Shown: positions 46,201 to 54,711 of the stretch, piece after piece
How positions within the stretch are numbered: the first letter of the stretch is position 1
How the letters are laid out: each line of letters begins with the position of its first letter
DNA from: Shewanella decolorationis S12
Lineage (GTDB): Bacteria > Pseudomonadota > Gammaproteobacteria > Enterobacterales > Shewanellaceae
Assembly (NCBI RefSeq): GCF_000485795.1
Contig: NZ_AXZL01000076.1
Coordinates: 583,895 to 647,894, forward strand
DNA length: 64,000 bases
Reading direction: 5' to 3'
The notes under the pieces: generated by a model
Told to the model about the DNA's origin: nothing
The model's input: only the letters and a program-made list of their open reading frames with translations
Databases searched by the model: none
Translations under genes and position numbers: made by a program

Positions 46201-46334
46201 TTTTCGGCTCGATGGCGATCACTATCATCTTTGGTTTAGGTTTTGCGTCGCTGTTAACCCTTATCGTACTGCCAGTGATGTACAGCTTGGCCTTCAATAT
46301 CAAACCGAATGCAGTGGCGAGCGAGCAGCACTAG
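43251..46334 (+). CDS. RND-family efflux pump permease
   Basis: A 1027-residue proton-driven pump with 12 membrane helices: one at the start (KVISWMFVLLLLVGGGVSF), five around residues 335-490, one near 530 and five around 860-1010, with two large periplasmic porter loops. The conserved acidic residues are visible in LGMLVDNAIVVTEG (helix 4). It belongs to the AcrB/acriflavin-resistance group. It works with the adaptor encoded just before it. A terminator lies 32 nt after its stop. Confidence 0.94.
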   Translation: MNIAEYSIRHKVISWMFVLLLLVGGGVSFTGLGQLEFPEFTIKEALVITAYPGASPEQVEEEVTLPLEDSLQQLDAVKHVTSINSAGLSQIQIEIKETYDKTSLPQVWDEVRRKVNDTAGQLPPGTSTPKVYDDFGDVYGILFNLSGPDYSNRELSNYADYLRRELVLVPGVKKVSVAGSVTEQVVIEISQQKLSALGLDQSYIYGLINNQNVVSNAGSLVVGDNRIRIHPTGEFSSVQDLARLIVSPPGSTELIYLGDIAHIEKDYDETPDVLYHNRGEAALSLGISFSSGVNVVEVGKSVSERLAELESQRPIGMNLDTVYNQSLAVDDTVNGFLINLLESIAIVIAVLLLFMGLRSGFLMGLILLLTILGTFIVMKVLGIELQLISLGALIIALGMLVDNAIVVTEGILIGLRRGKTRLEAAKQIVSQTQWPLLGATVIAIIAFAPIGLSQNAAGEFCRSLFQVLMISLFISWITAITLTPFFCHLLFKDAPADEEEQDPYKGWFFSVYRASLTFALRFRIASILLVGAMLVSAVIGFGHIKNVFFPASNTPIFFVDIWMPEGTDIKGTERFAADIEQLLLKQAEEQHSGLKHLTTVIGQGAQRFVLPYQPEKGYPAFAQLIVEMEDLASLKVYMPELEALLNQRFPQAQYRLKNMENGPSPAAKIEARFYGDDPEVLRALGAQAEAIFHAEPSMDGVRHDWRNQVPLIRPQLQNAQARETGISKQDLDNALLINFSGKQIGLYRETSHLLPIVARAPAEERLQADSLWKLQIWSSEHSTFVPATQVVSSFDTQWENPLVKRRDRMRMLAVLADPKLGSDETADSVLRKVKAKVEAISLPAGYHLEWGGEYETAGEAQTAVFSSIPLGYLAMFLITVFLFNSVRQPLVIWFTVPLALIGVSAGLLIFDAPFSFMALLGLLSLSGMVIKNGIVLVDQINLELDEGKPAYIALVDSSVSRVRPVMMAAITTMLGMIPLIPDAFFGSMAITIIFGLGFASLLTLIVLPVMYSLAFNIKPNAVASEQH

Positions 46335-46365
46335 CCCGCCACTCCCCCTAAACGCTTCCCGGCGT

Positions 46366-46410
46366 GGCCGATCGATGCTGTTTATTATCATCGATTGGCC
46401 TTTTCATTTT
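46366..46410 (+). terminator. Intrinsic terminator of the RND operon
   Basis: GGCCGATCGATG / CATCGATTGGCC stem (one mismatch), 11-nt loop, then TTTTCATTTT. Confidence 0.88.
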
Positions 46411-46488
46411 GGGGCGTTCAAGAATAGCGGCTACCCCCGATAACTTGAGGCTTTACACTGAGGAAAGAGGGTGAAGCAGAAAAGCGGA

Positions 46489-47079
46489 TTACGCCTTTGG
46501 ATCTTTGGGTTGTTCGTCTTTATCCGCTAATTGATGGCTCTCGGGACGTTTATCGCTAGGATCGACTTTATGTTCAAAGTCGCCTTCGTACACATTGCCA
46601 TCGGCATGTTTATCTTGCTCGAAGGGATGCTGTCCAAATGGATTCGATTGTGAGCCAGAATGCGGTCCAAATGGGCCCGCACCAAAACCGCCGTGCATAC
46701 CACCCCGCAAACCCGATACCACCCTCAGCTGCATACGTTTAAACACTAAGGCTGCAATCGGGCGACGCGTTAAGGGAGTGAGTAACAGTAGGCCAATAAA
46801 ATCAGTCACAAAGCCTGGGATAACCAGCAATACCCCCGCCATGGCCAACATCATGCCTTCGACAATTTCCTGCCCCGGCGCCTCGCCTCGCGTGAGTTTT
46901 TGCTGTACTTGCATAAGCGTGCTCAGCCCTTGGCTGCGCACTAAAGAAACGCCGACGATGGCGGTAAATAGTACTAGGCCTATGGTTGTCCAAGTGCCGA
47001 GCACTTCGCCCACGCGGATCAACACCGACAGTTCGACAACTGGGATCAGCACAAATAATAAAAACAGGATAAAAAACAT
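46489..47079 (-). CDS. fxsA: FxsA family membrane protein
   Basis: A 196-residue inner-membrane protein. The first ~120 residues have the FxsA core with four hydrophobic segments (FFILFLLFVLIPVVELSVLI; MMLAMAGVLLVIPGFVTDFI), followed by a Gly/His/Asp-rich cytoplasmic tail. In E. coli, overproduced FxsA relieves F-plasmid exclusion of phage T7; its native role is unknown. It is divergent from cutA, 223 nt apart. Confidence 0.9.
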   Translation of the reverse strand: MFFILFLLFVLIPVVELSVLIRVGEVLGTWTTIGLVLFTAIVGVSLVRSQGLSTLMQVQQKLTRGEAPGQEIVEGMMLAMAGVLLVIPGFVTDFIGLLLLTPLTRRPIAALVFKRMQLRVVSGLRGGMHGGFGAGPFGPHSGSQSNPFGQHPFEQDKHADGNVYEGDFEHKVDPSDKRPESHQLADKDEQPKDPKA

Positions 47080-47302
47080 ACCGACCTCAGATTTATCTCA
47101 CTTCTTTGAAAACTAAATGGGGGCTATCCGGTCATAATTCAAGTCATTTGGCAGGAGCAGTCTGTAAAGGAGTGAAACTTCTGATATTTAGCTCACCCTT
47201 TTGTGACCAGCTTAATGTATGAGACCATAAAAGCACGTAAAGTAGCTTAGCCTAATAGGCTTAAGCGAAGTTTAAGATTGTTAAGGGACGATACCTCACG
47301 CC

Positions 47303-47626
47303 ATGCAAGCCCAGTATTTAGTCGTCAGCACTAGTTGCCCTGATGAAGCTCAAGCAAAGCGCATTGCCCACGCCTTAGTGGAAGCACGCATTGCCGCTTG
47401 CGTGCATATCTCGGCGCCGATTATCTCAGTGTATGCATGGGAAGGGAAAATCTGTGAGGAGCAAGAAATTAGCTTACACATTAAATGTTTACAAAGCCGC
47501 TATGCCGAGTTAGAACAGCTTGTGCTTCAACTCCACCCTTATCAAGTGCCTGAAATTATTGCCGTACCCGTCACTCACGGGCTACCAGCCTATTTAGATT
47601 GGATAAAAGATAACACTCAGCCATGA
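47303..47626 (+). CDS. cutA: Divalent-cation tolerance protein CutA
   Basis: A 107-residue protein of the trimeric, PII-like CutA1 family. It contains CVHISAPIISVYAWEGKI and the family C-terminal YLDWIKDNT. It has been linked to copper tolerance, though the mechanism is unclear. Its stop overlaps the dsbD start by 4 nt (ATGA), the same pairing seen in E. coli and other Gammaproteobacteria. Confidence 0.95.
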   Translation: MQAQYLVVSTSCPDEAQAKRIAHALVEARIAACVHISAPIISVYAWEGKICEEQEISLHIKCLQSRYAELEQLVLQLHPYQVPEIIAVPVTHGLPAYLDWIKDNTQP

Positions 47627-49461
47627 AAAAACTACTTAGCTTTATCTTCACCGCCTTACTGCTGCTTACGCCCTTAACTCAAAGTAGCAATGTTTTCGCT
47701 AATAGCTTCGGTTTTCTAAAAAGTGAGCCAGAGTTAATGCCCGTTGATCAAGCCTTTGCCTTTGATTTTAAGCAGGAAGGCAATAAGGTTACCCTCAATT
47801 GGGTGATTGCCGACGGCTACTACATGTATCGGGATAAGCTTAAGTTTAGTGTCAATGGCGCCGAACTTGGCACCATAGATCTGCCAAAGGGCAAGCCTCA
47901 TAACGACGAATATTTCGGTGAGCAAGAGGTTTACTACACCTATATCGATATTCCGGTAGGCCTGAAACAAGCCAATGACAACGGCACCTTAACCGTAACC
48001 TTTATGGGCTGCGCCGAGGGTAAGCTCTGTTATCCACCGACCAAGCGCGATGTCGCCCTAAAAGCCGTCGCGGCCAATGATGGACAAATCACCTCTAGCA
48101 CAGACAACGCTAATACAGAGTCTGCAGCCACTGCTGACGCTAATCAAGCCGACATCGCCCCCGCTAAGCCTATCACTCAGCAAGATAGCCTAAGCCAGAT
48201 GCTGTCTAACGACAGTTTACTCTGGACCTTAGTGATCTTCTTCGGCCTTGGTATTGGTCTGGCGCTCACGCCCTGCGTCTTCCCTATGTATCCGATTTTA
48301 TCGGGCATTATTGTCGGACAAGGGCAAAAACTGTCGACCGCCAAAGCCTTTACCCTGTCGATGGCCTATGTGCAGGGTATGGCGATCACATACTCGATTT
48401 TAGGTCTAGTGGTTGCCTCCGCGGGGATGAAATATCAAGCGGCACTGCAACATCCCGCTGTGCTCGTCTTTTTAGCTATCCTGTTCTTTGTACTCAGTTT
48501 ATCTATGTTTGGCTTGTACGATCTCAAACTGCCTTCAAGCTGGCAGGAGAAGATGAACTCAATTTCAAACAATCAAAAGGGCGGCAATTTAGTTGGCGTG
48601 TTTTTGATGGGGGTGATCTCGGGATTAGTGGCCTCGCCTTGTACTACGGCACCACTGTCTGGCGCCTTAGTCTATGTGGCGCAAACCGGTGATTTGGTTC
48701 AAGGCTTCCTTGCGCTTTATGTACTGAGCATGGGCATGGGTGTGCCGCTACTTATTATTGGCACCTCGGGTGGTAAGTTACTGCCACGCGCTGGCGCTTG
48801 GATGAACATCATTAAAACCGTGTTTGGCTTCCTGCTGATTGCGGTATCGATTGTGATGCTTGGCCGTATTTGGACGGGTGTGGTTTCCGATGTACTTTGG
48901 TCACTGTGGGGCATCAGCTTCACTGGTTATCTGATGCACCAAAACAAACTCAGCGCCTTTAACTGGAAACAAACCGTGCGCTCAGTGCTGCTCACACTCA
49001 CGCTGCTGGCAAGCTTTTCCTATGGCTTCCAAGCTGTCATGGGTCACTTTGGTTTTACTCATAGTCCGGTTGCGACTACGACAACAGCTGAGCAAGCCCA
49101 TGGCTTTAAACGGATTAAATCCATTGAAGATTTAGACCGTGAAATTGCCGCGGCGACCGCTGCAGGTAAACCTGTAATGCTGGATCTCTACGCCGATTGG
49201 TGTGTTGCCTGTAAAGAGTTTGAGGCCATCACCTTTAAGGACGCCGACGTGTTAACGCGAATGAACAAGATAGTGTTACTACAGGCCGACGTGACTAAGA
49301 GTGATGCCGTGGATGTGGCACTGCTTGAGAAATACAACGTGCTGGGCCTGCCGACGCTGCTGATGTTTAACGAGCAAGGCGAGCAAAGGGAAGATTTAAG
49401 GGTAACGGGCTTTATGGGGCCGAAGGAATTTGCCGCCCACTTAGATCACTTAGTGAAATAA
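47623..49461 (+). CDS. dsbD: Thiol:disulfide interchange protein DsbD
   Basis: A 612-residue inner-membrane reductant carrier. Signal peptide (residues 1-27), then the periplasmic N-domain with CAEGKLC; an eight-helix centre with cysteines in TPCVFPMYP and ASPCTTAP; and a C-terminal thioredoxin domain with WCVACKEFE. It passes electrons from cytoplasmic thioredoxin to DsbC, cytochrome-maturation proteins and others, important in a cytochrome-rich genus. It is translationally coupled to cutA. Confidence 0.96.
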   Translation: MKKLLSFIFTALLLLTPLTQSSNVFANSFGFLKSEPELMPVDQAFAFDFKQEGNKVTLNWVIADGYYMYRDKLKFSVNGAELGTIDLPKGKPHNDEYFGEQEVYYTYIDIPVGLKQANDNGTLTVTFMGCAEGKLCYPPTKRDVALKAVAANDGQITSSTDNANTESAATADANQADIAPAKPITQQDSLSQMLSNDSLLWTLVIFFGLGIGLALTPCVFPMYPILSGIIVGQGQKLSTAKAFTLSMAYVQGMAITYSILGLVVASAGMKYQAALQHPAVLVFLAILFFVLSLSMFGLYDLKLPSSWQEKMNSISNNQKGGNLVGVFLMGVISGLVASPCTTAPLSGALVYVAQTGDLVQGFLALYVLSMGMGVPLLIIGTSGGKLLPRAGAWMNIIKTVFGFLLIAVSIVMLGRIWTGVVSDVLWSLWGISFTGYLMHQNKLSAFNWKQTVRSVLLTLTLLASFSYGFQAVMGHFGFTHSPVATTTTAEQAHGFKRIKSIEDLDREIAAATAAGKPVMLDLYADWCVACKEFEAITFKDADVLTRMNKIVLLQADVTKSDAVDVALLEKYNVLGLPTLLMFNEQGEQREDLRVTGFMGPKEFAAHLDHLVK

Positions 49462-49512
49462 TCTCAGCCACAACGCTAATTTATCACTACGCCGTTTTAG
49501 CGTAAAACCAAC

Positions 49513-49550
49513 AAAAAGCGGACTTTTTTCATTAAAAGTCCGCTTTTTTA
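49513..49550 (+). terminator. Intrinsic terminator of cutA-dsbD
   Basis: Fifteen-bp stem (AAAAAGCGGACTTTT / AAAAGTCCGCTTTTT), 6-nt loop and T-run, 51 nt after the dsbD stop. Confidence 0.93.
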
Positions 49551-49613
49551 TCGCGCTGTCATCGATTTCTTATACAATCCTTGTTTAACGTGGACTTTTA
49601 AGATTGGAGCATC

Positions 49614-51245
49614 ATGGAACCAGCCATCCTCATTATCACCCTTGTTTGCGGCATGCTTGTTAGCCGTATAGGACTTCCTCCTCTCATCGGCTACTTAGTG
49701 GCAGGCTTTGTACTCTTTGTTTTAGGTATCGAAAAAGAAAGTCTGCCATTGTTGCAAGAGCTTGCAAATCTGGGGGTTACTCTCTTACTGTTTGCTATTG
49801 GCCTAAAACTCGATATTCGTAGCCTATTTAAGGCCGAAGTATGGGCGGGATCGAGTGTGCATTTAATGCTATCGATTTTAGTCTTTGTGCCAATTCTTAA
49901 AATATTAGGTTTAATTGGCTTAACCCAACTCACCAGTCTTGGGATTGAGCAATTAACCTTATTGGCGTTTGCATTAAGTTTCTCCAGTACCGTTTTTGCG
50001 GTAAAAGTATTGGAAGATAAAGGGGATATGCAATCCCTTTACGGCCGAGTAGCTATTGGTATCCTGATTATGCAGGATATTTTTGCCGTACTCTTTTTAA
50101 CTATTTCTAAGGGCGATGTGCCTTCGGTATGGGCATTTGCACTATTGTTATTGCCACTGGCAAAACCGCTGATTTATAAAGCCTTTGACCGTGTTGGTCA
50201 CGGTGAATTATTAGTGCTATTCGGATTAGTTATGGCACTGGTTGTCGGTGCTTGGTTATTTGAATCCGTTGGTCTTAAACCGGATCTCGGCGCGCTTATC
50301 ATAGGGATTTTACTCGCGGGGCATAAAAAGGCCTCTGAGCTGGCTAAATCCTTGTTCTATTTTAAAGAACTCTTTCTTGTCGCCTTCTTCTTAACCATTG
50401 GTCTTAATGGCCTACCTACTGTATCGGATATTGTATTGGCCGCGCTCTTGGTTCTGTTAGTGCCATTAAAAATCCTGTTATTCGTCTATATTCTGACACG
50501 ATTTAAGCTGCGCTCCCGTACCTCGATGTTGGGTTCGTTTAACCTTGGTAACTTTTCTGAATTTGGTCTTATTGTGGCTGCCGTTGCCACTAGCAAGGGT
50601 TGGTTGCCTTCACAATGGCTGGTGATTATCGCCGTAGCCCTAAGTTTTAGCTTTTTATTAGCCGCACCTCTCAATGCGGCAGTGGGCAATATCTATCAAA
50701 GATACCAACAACGTCTGATAAAGCTTGAAAAACGACCACTGCATCCGGAGGACAGACCGATTGCCATTGGTAATCCGCGCTTCTTGATTTTAGGTATGGG
50801 CCGCATTGGTAGTGGAGCCTACGATGAGCTGCGCGCACGCTTCGATGGTGAAATCCTTGGCATTGAACACAAGCAGGATTTGGTCGATTTACATCGGGCA
50901 AATGGCCGTAACGTGGTACAAGGTGACGCCTCGGATACTGACTTTTGGGAAAAGCTAGATAAAGCGCCAAACCTTGAGTTAGTGCTGCTAGCCATGCCAC
51001 ACCATGCGGGGAATTTATTCGCCGTCGAACAACTTAAAAAACTGAATTATCAAGGAAAACTGAGCGCCATCGTGCAATACGGCGATGATGCAGCTTCTCT
51101 GAGAAGCTCTGGCGTACACAGTGTATATAACTTGTACGAAGCCGCAGGTGCGGGTTTTGTTGACCATGTTGTCCATGAACTGTTGCCCGACTCTGAAACT
51201 AAGGCCGATACCGAAGCGCAAGAAGGGGCTCAAAAACAGGCATAG
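49614..51245 (+). CDS. CPA2 monovalent cation:proton antiporter with TrkA-N domain
   Basis: A 543-residue membrane protein. Residues 1-370 form the Na+/H+-exchanger-type membrane domain with about 12 helices (LLFAIGLKLDIRSLF; LIIGILLAGHKKASELAKSL). Residues ~390-510 are a Rossmann TrkA-N domain (FLILGMGRIGSGAYDELRAR) that binds NAD(H). The layout is that of KefB/KefC/YbaL. It lacks a TrkA-C domain and ends with an acidic/Gln tail. It probably moves K+ or Na+ against protons. It is followed by a long terminator hairpin. Confidence 0.9.
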   Translation: MEPAILIITLVCGMLVSRIGLPPLIGYLVAGFVLFVLGIEKESLPLLQELANLGVTLLLFAIGLKLDIRSLFKAEVWAGSSVHLMLSILVFVPILKILGLIGLTQLTSLGIEQLTLLAFALSFSSTVFAVKVLEDKGDMQSLYGRVAIGILIMQDIFAVLFLTISKGDVPSVWAFALLLLPLAKPLIYKAFDRVGHGELLVLFGLVMALVVGAWLFESVGLKPDLGALIIGILLAGHKKASELAKSLFYFKELFLVAFFLTIGLNGLPTVSDIVLAALLVLLVPLKILLFVYILTRFKLRSRTSMLGSFNLGNFSEFGLIVAAVATSKGWLPSQWLVIIAVALSFSFLLAAPLNAAVGNIYQRYQQRLIKLEKRPLHPEDRPIAIGNPRFLILGMGRIGSGAYDELRARFDGEILGIEHKQDLVDLHRANGRNVVQGDASDTDFWEKLDKAPNLELVLLAMPHHAGNLFAVEQLKKLNYQGKLSAIVQYGDDAASLRSSGVHSVYNLYEAAGAGFVDHVVHELLPDSETKADTEAQEGAQKQA

Positions 51246-51574
51246 AGTCTCTCGTACAAAATGACCAAGTTGGATGGGTTTAATTAAGCAAATACGCATT
51301 TTTTGCCATGAATTAAACTCATCCTATTTTGTTATAAATTGGCTCAGGAAATAGTCAATCTATAGCCAAAATCACCTCTTATTTAAATCATAAAAATCAA
51401 ACAATTAATTCAACTTATTATCGCCCGACTTAGGCTTTAATAATCACTATCGTTTTTCCCTAACAAGACTATCGTCTTTGCCATAGAAAATCTCAGTTAC
51501 ATCGCCGACTTAGTCGTGATATAAATCGAAGACAAGAACGAAATTAGCTCAGCTTTTTTGGAAGTCTTTTAAGC
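51246..51574. promoter_or_regulatory. Intergenic region, antiporter / galK
   Basis: A 329-nt region. Its first part carries the antiporter terminator (51272-51331). The rest is AT-rich and must hold the galK promoter, but I see no operator that I can name with confidence. No ORF is supported. Confidence 0.4.
51272..51331 (+). terminator. Long terminator hairpin after the antiporter
   Basis: GGATGGGTTTAATT (51272-51285) pairs with AATTAAACTCATCC (51311-51324) with one mismatch. An inner GCAAA / TTTGC pair strengthens it. TATTTTGTT follows. Confidence 0.82.
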
Positions 51575-52720
51575 ATGTCGAACCCTGCGCAGCGCGCCAC
51601 TAAGTTATTTGTCCAAACCTTTGGCACTAAAGCCGATGATTTATATCAAGCCCCAGGTCGAGTAAATCTGATCGGTGAATACACGGATTACAATGACGGT
51701 TTTGTTTTACCCGCGGCCATTAATTTTCATACCGTTATCGCCGTTAAACGCCGTGAAGATAATAAGTTTCGCGCCGTTGCCGATGCCTTTCCGGGCCAAA
51801 TAAAGGAATGGAGCTTCGGCAAAGATACCGAAATTCATCCTGAAGATGGTTGGGTGAATTACTTAAAAGGCCTAACCGTCGCCATGGCCAACACTGGGCT
51901 TATCGCCAAAGGGTTAGACTTAGCAGTCGTGGGCGATGTACCGCTAGCAGCGGGTCTATCCTCCTCCGGCGCCTTAGTTGTGGCATTTGGCACCGCCATT
52001 AGCGACAGTAGCCAACTGCACCTCTCACCTATGGCGGTGGCACAGCTCGCTCAACGTGGTGAATATCGATATGTTTCATCGGCTTGCAGCATTATGGATC
52101 ATATGGTTTGTGCCATGGGCGAGCCGGATCATGCCCTGCTTATCGACTGTCTGGATCTTGATAGCGAACAGATTGCGATCCCTGAAAACCTCAGCCTGAT
52201 CATTATTGATGCCCATATTGAGAAACAACGTTTAGCAGCAATCAATGAGTTGCGACGTGAAGAATGCGCTCAAGCTGCCGAGTATTTTGGCCTCGACGCC
52301 CTGCGCCACCTCGATCTGCGTCAACTTGAAAGTGCCAAGGATAAATTGGATGAAACTCTGTATCGCCGCGCTAAACATGTCGTCACCGAGAACAAACGTA
52401 CTCAGAGTGCAGCACGGGCACTAGAGCAAAATAATCTATCTAAATTCAGCCAATTAATGGCACAGTCCCATCAATCGTTACGGGATGATTTTGAGGTAAC
52501 GCTTCCTGAGTTCGACACTCTGGTGGATATAGTAAGCCAAGTGATTGGAGAGCGTGGTGGCATTCGCATGACCGATGGCTGCGTGGTTGCCTTAGTGGAT
52601 CATGAGCTAACCGATGCGGTAGTTTCTGCGGTCGAACAGGCCTTTTTTGAGCAAACAGGGATAGATGCAACTGTTTATCTCTGTTCAGCGAGTGCTGGCG
52701 CGGGGCGAATCGATAGCTAG
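51575..52720 (+). CDS. galK: Galactokinase
   Basis: A 381-residue GHMP kinase that phosphorylates galactose to galactose-1-phosphate. Signature 1 is PGRVNLIGEYTDYNDGF (residues ~27-43), the ATP loop is PLAAGLSSSGALVV (~123-136) and motif 3 is GIRMTDGCVVALV. Full length. It is followed by the mutarotase gene, 123 nt away, probably in the same transcript. The uridylyltransferase (galT) and epimerase (galE) of the Leloir pathway are not in this window. Confidence 0.95.
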   Translation: MSNPAQRATKLFVQTFGTKADDLYQAPGRVNLIGEYTDYNDGFVLPAAINFHTVIAVKRREDNKFRAVADAFPGQIKEWSFGKDTEIHPEDGWVNYLKGLTVAMANTGLIAKGLDLAVVGDVPLAAGLSSSGALVVAFGTAISDSSQLHLSPMAVAQLAQRGEYRYVSSACSIMDHMVCAMGEPDHALLIDCLDLDSEQIAIPENLSLIIIDAHIEKQRLAAINELRREECAQAAEYFGLDALRHLDLRQLESAKDKLDETLYRRAKHVVTENKRTQSAARALEQNNLSKFSQLMAQSHQSLRDDFEVTLPEFDTLVDIVSQVIGERGGIRMTDGCVVALVDHELTDAVVSAVEQAFFEQTGIDATVYLCSASAGAGRIDS

Positions 52721-52843
52721 TCAGTCAATTACGCTCAATCCATTTATCCAGACCAATACCATACGAATTCAGCCATGAATCAGTGGTATTTGTTATTTTT
52801 AAGAGGCAAAATCAAAAGGTTAAATCACATAGAGGGAAGCTAA

Positions 52844-53875
52844 ATGGTGCGTTTTAGTGTATTAGATCCTTGGACAGATCCCCGCGGCGGCGAAATTGAA
52901 CGAGTGCGGATAGACAATGGCATCATCGCCTTAGAAGTGCTCAGTTTAGGTGGCATTATTCGCTCACTTTGGACGCCGGATAGACAGGGAGAGCGCGCCA
53001 ATATCGTGCTTGGCTGCGACAGTGCCGAAGATTATTTAACCCAAAACGCTCACCTAGGTGCTATCGCTGGACGTTTTGCCAATCGTATTGCCATGGGCAA
53101 GCTGCAATATCAAGGACAAGAGTATCAACTGGATATCAATCAGGCCAGTAACTGTTTGCACGGTGGCCGAGAGGGTTTTAATCGAAAAAACTGGCACTTA
53201 GGTCAGCTTCCCGACGGTGTGCGTTTGTCTCTAGTCAGCCCAAATGGCGACATGGGGTTCCCTGGCAACTGCACAGTTCAACTTGACTATCGCCTTGCCG
53301 CTAATAACCTCTATGTGGAAATTCTCGCCTCTGTAGATAAACCTTGCCCTGTTAGTCTCACGCAACATTCCTATTTCAATCTTGATGGTCAGCCCAACAA
53401 CCACCAGCATCGTATGCAAATTGATGCTACACGCTATCTCACCATGAATGAGGTCGGTATCCCTACGGGCATTGCTGAGGTTAAAGACAGTATTTTTGAT
53501 TTAACTCAAGGTGTTACCCTAGGAGACAAACTCAAAGACCCGGCGCTGGCCAGTACCCAAGGCTACGATCATTGCTATCTGATGGACAACCCCGATAATT
53601 CGCTGCGTCGTTTTGGTTGTTTAAGTAGCCCAGTGAGTGGTCGCGCCATGACGGTTTTTACCAATCAGCCTGGTGTACAACTTTACTGTGCTAACTTTTT
53701 AGCAGGAACCGTGGGGCGAAACCATCAAAGTTTGAACCAATATCAAGGTGTATGTATTGAACCACAAATGCTACCCGACTCGCCGAATCAAGCTCTACTT
53801 GGAGAGGATGCGTGGTTAGTACCAGGTATAATTTATCATCACATTAGCCGCTATCAATTTGATATTGAAGGCTAA
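52844..53875 (+). CDS. galM: Aldose 1-epimerase (galactose mutarotase)
   Basis: A 343-residue enzyme that interconverts beta- and alpha-galactose to feed GalK. The catalytic histidine of HSYFNLDG, the upstream sugar-site NRIA...LHGG and the catalytic glutamate in GVCIEPQMLPD are visible. The start at 52844 has GAGGGAAG just upstream. No signal peptide, so it is cytoplasmic. It follows galK. Confidence 0.94.
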   Translation: MVRFSVLDPWTDPRGGEIERVRIDNGIIALEVLSLGGIIRSLWTPDRQGERANIVLGCDSAEDYLTQNAHLGAIAGRFANRIAMGKLQYQGQEYQLDINQASNCLHGGREGFNRKNWHLGQLPDGVRLSLVSPNGDMGFPGNCTVQLDYRLAANNLYVEILASVDKPCPVSLTQHSYFNLDGQPNNHQHRMQIDATRYLTMNEVGIPTGIAEVKDSIFDLTQGVTLGDKLKDPALASTQGYDHCYLMDNPDNSLRRFGCLSSPVSGRAMTVFTNQPGVQLYCANFLAGTVGRNHQSLNQYQGVCIEPQMLPDSPNQALLGEDAWLVPGIIYHHISRYQFDIEG

Positions 53876-53923
53876 AAATAAACGTATTAGGGAAAAAATT
53901 GTAGAGAAAAGGAAGGAAAAGCT

Positions 53924-53953
53924 GGTAAGGAATAAAGTGGATTATTCCTTACC
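53924..53953. terminator. Bidirectional hairpin between galM and convergent gene
   Basis: Perfect 12-bp stem (GGTAAGGAATAA / TTATTCCTTACC) with a 6-nt loop; no long T-run on the plus strand. Confidence 0.65.
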
Positions 53954-53984
53954 CTGACCGAATTTGCCCTAGGCAAACTCAGTG

Positions 53985-54389
53985 TTAATCGTCGAAATCA
54001 TCGCCCCAATCTTCATCAAAATCGGCGCCAATGGCATCGGTTTCGATTTCAGGCTCAACATCGGCCTTAGCCTTACGTACGGGGCCAGAATCCTTCACAT
54101 TGTTCAGGTCAATACGGGCTTGATGCTTGCTCATAAATTGAGCACGAGCTGCTTTCCATGCGCCGCTAAACTTAGCCTCTGCAGCTTTTAACGCAGCATC
54201 ATCTAAATCATGTAGGTTTACTTTAACTATGTCTTCTACATACTCAACAATGGCATCACGGTCGGTATTATAGAGGTAGATTCGTCCAGGGGAAGCCTCT
54301 GGCAGCTGGTTGTCATGGACGACAATCGCGTTGCCCTTCGATGTTCTCAGCTCACCATACCAAACCTGTTTCTTTGCTGTGTTATACAT
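53985..54389 (-). CDS. Hypothetical acidic-tailed protein
   Basis: A 134-residue soluble protein. I choose the ATG at 54389 (MYNTAKKQVWYGEL), with AAGGG 11 nt upstream; a TTG at 54398 is possible but too close to that site. The N-terminal half looks like a small folded beta domain (GRIYLYNTDRDAIVEYVEDI). The C-terminus is highly acidic (DFDEDWGDDFDD), a nucleic-acid-mimic or chaperone-like character. No family recognised. Confidence 0.65.
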   Translation of the reverse strand: MYNTAKKQVWYGELRTSKGNAIVVHDNQLPEASPGRIYLYNTDRDAIVEYVEDIVKVNLHDLDDAALKAAEAKFSGAWKAARAQFMSKHQARIDLNNVKDSGPVRKAKADVEPEIETDAIGADFDEDWGDDFDD

Positions 54390-54711
54390 ATATGCCAATA
54401 CCCTTAAATCAACACATACACTATGAGTTTTTTAGTCTGAATAAGCGAAGCGTCGCTTGCTTTGATCCACGAATAGCGCCGGAAAGTCTCTGACGTTTTC
54501 AACTGGGTATTTTTACAGAATATTTCCGATAATCAATGCCTCATACCATGAAATTTTCACTTATTACGCATTAATTTCGGCCAAAGTCTCTAAAATATTT
54601 TGTCATTAACGACTTTAGTCTAAAAAAACATCACAGCAAGTTTTAATTCGGCGACTCGCCTCCATCAAAGGATTGAGGCGAGCGCATTTATGCATATGTT
54701 ACTCAGTGAGA
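54390..54711. other. Intergenic region with weak hairpin, no gene seen
   Basis: A 322-nt region upstream of the acidic-tailed gene. A CTCGCCTC / GAGGCGAG hairpin at 54655-54682 probably ends the quinone oxidoreductase transcript (minus strand). No ORF is supported. Confidence 0.4.

Noticed and set aside
46595..47116. 173-residue plus-strand frame
   Set aside because: Antisense to fxsA, whose protein is well recognised.
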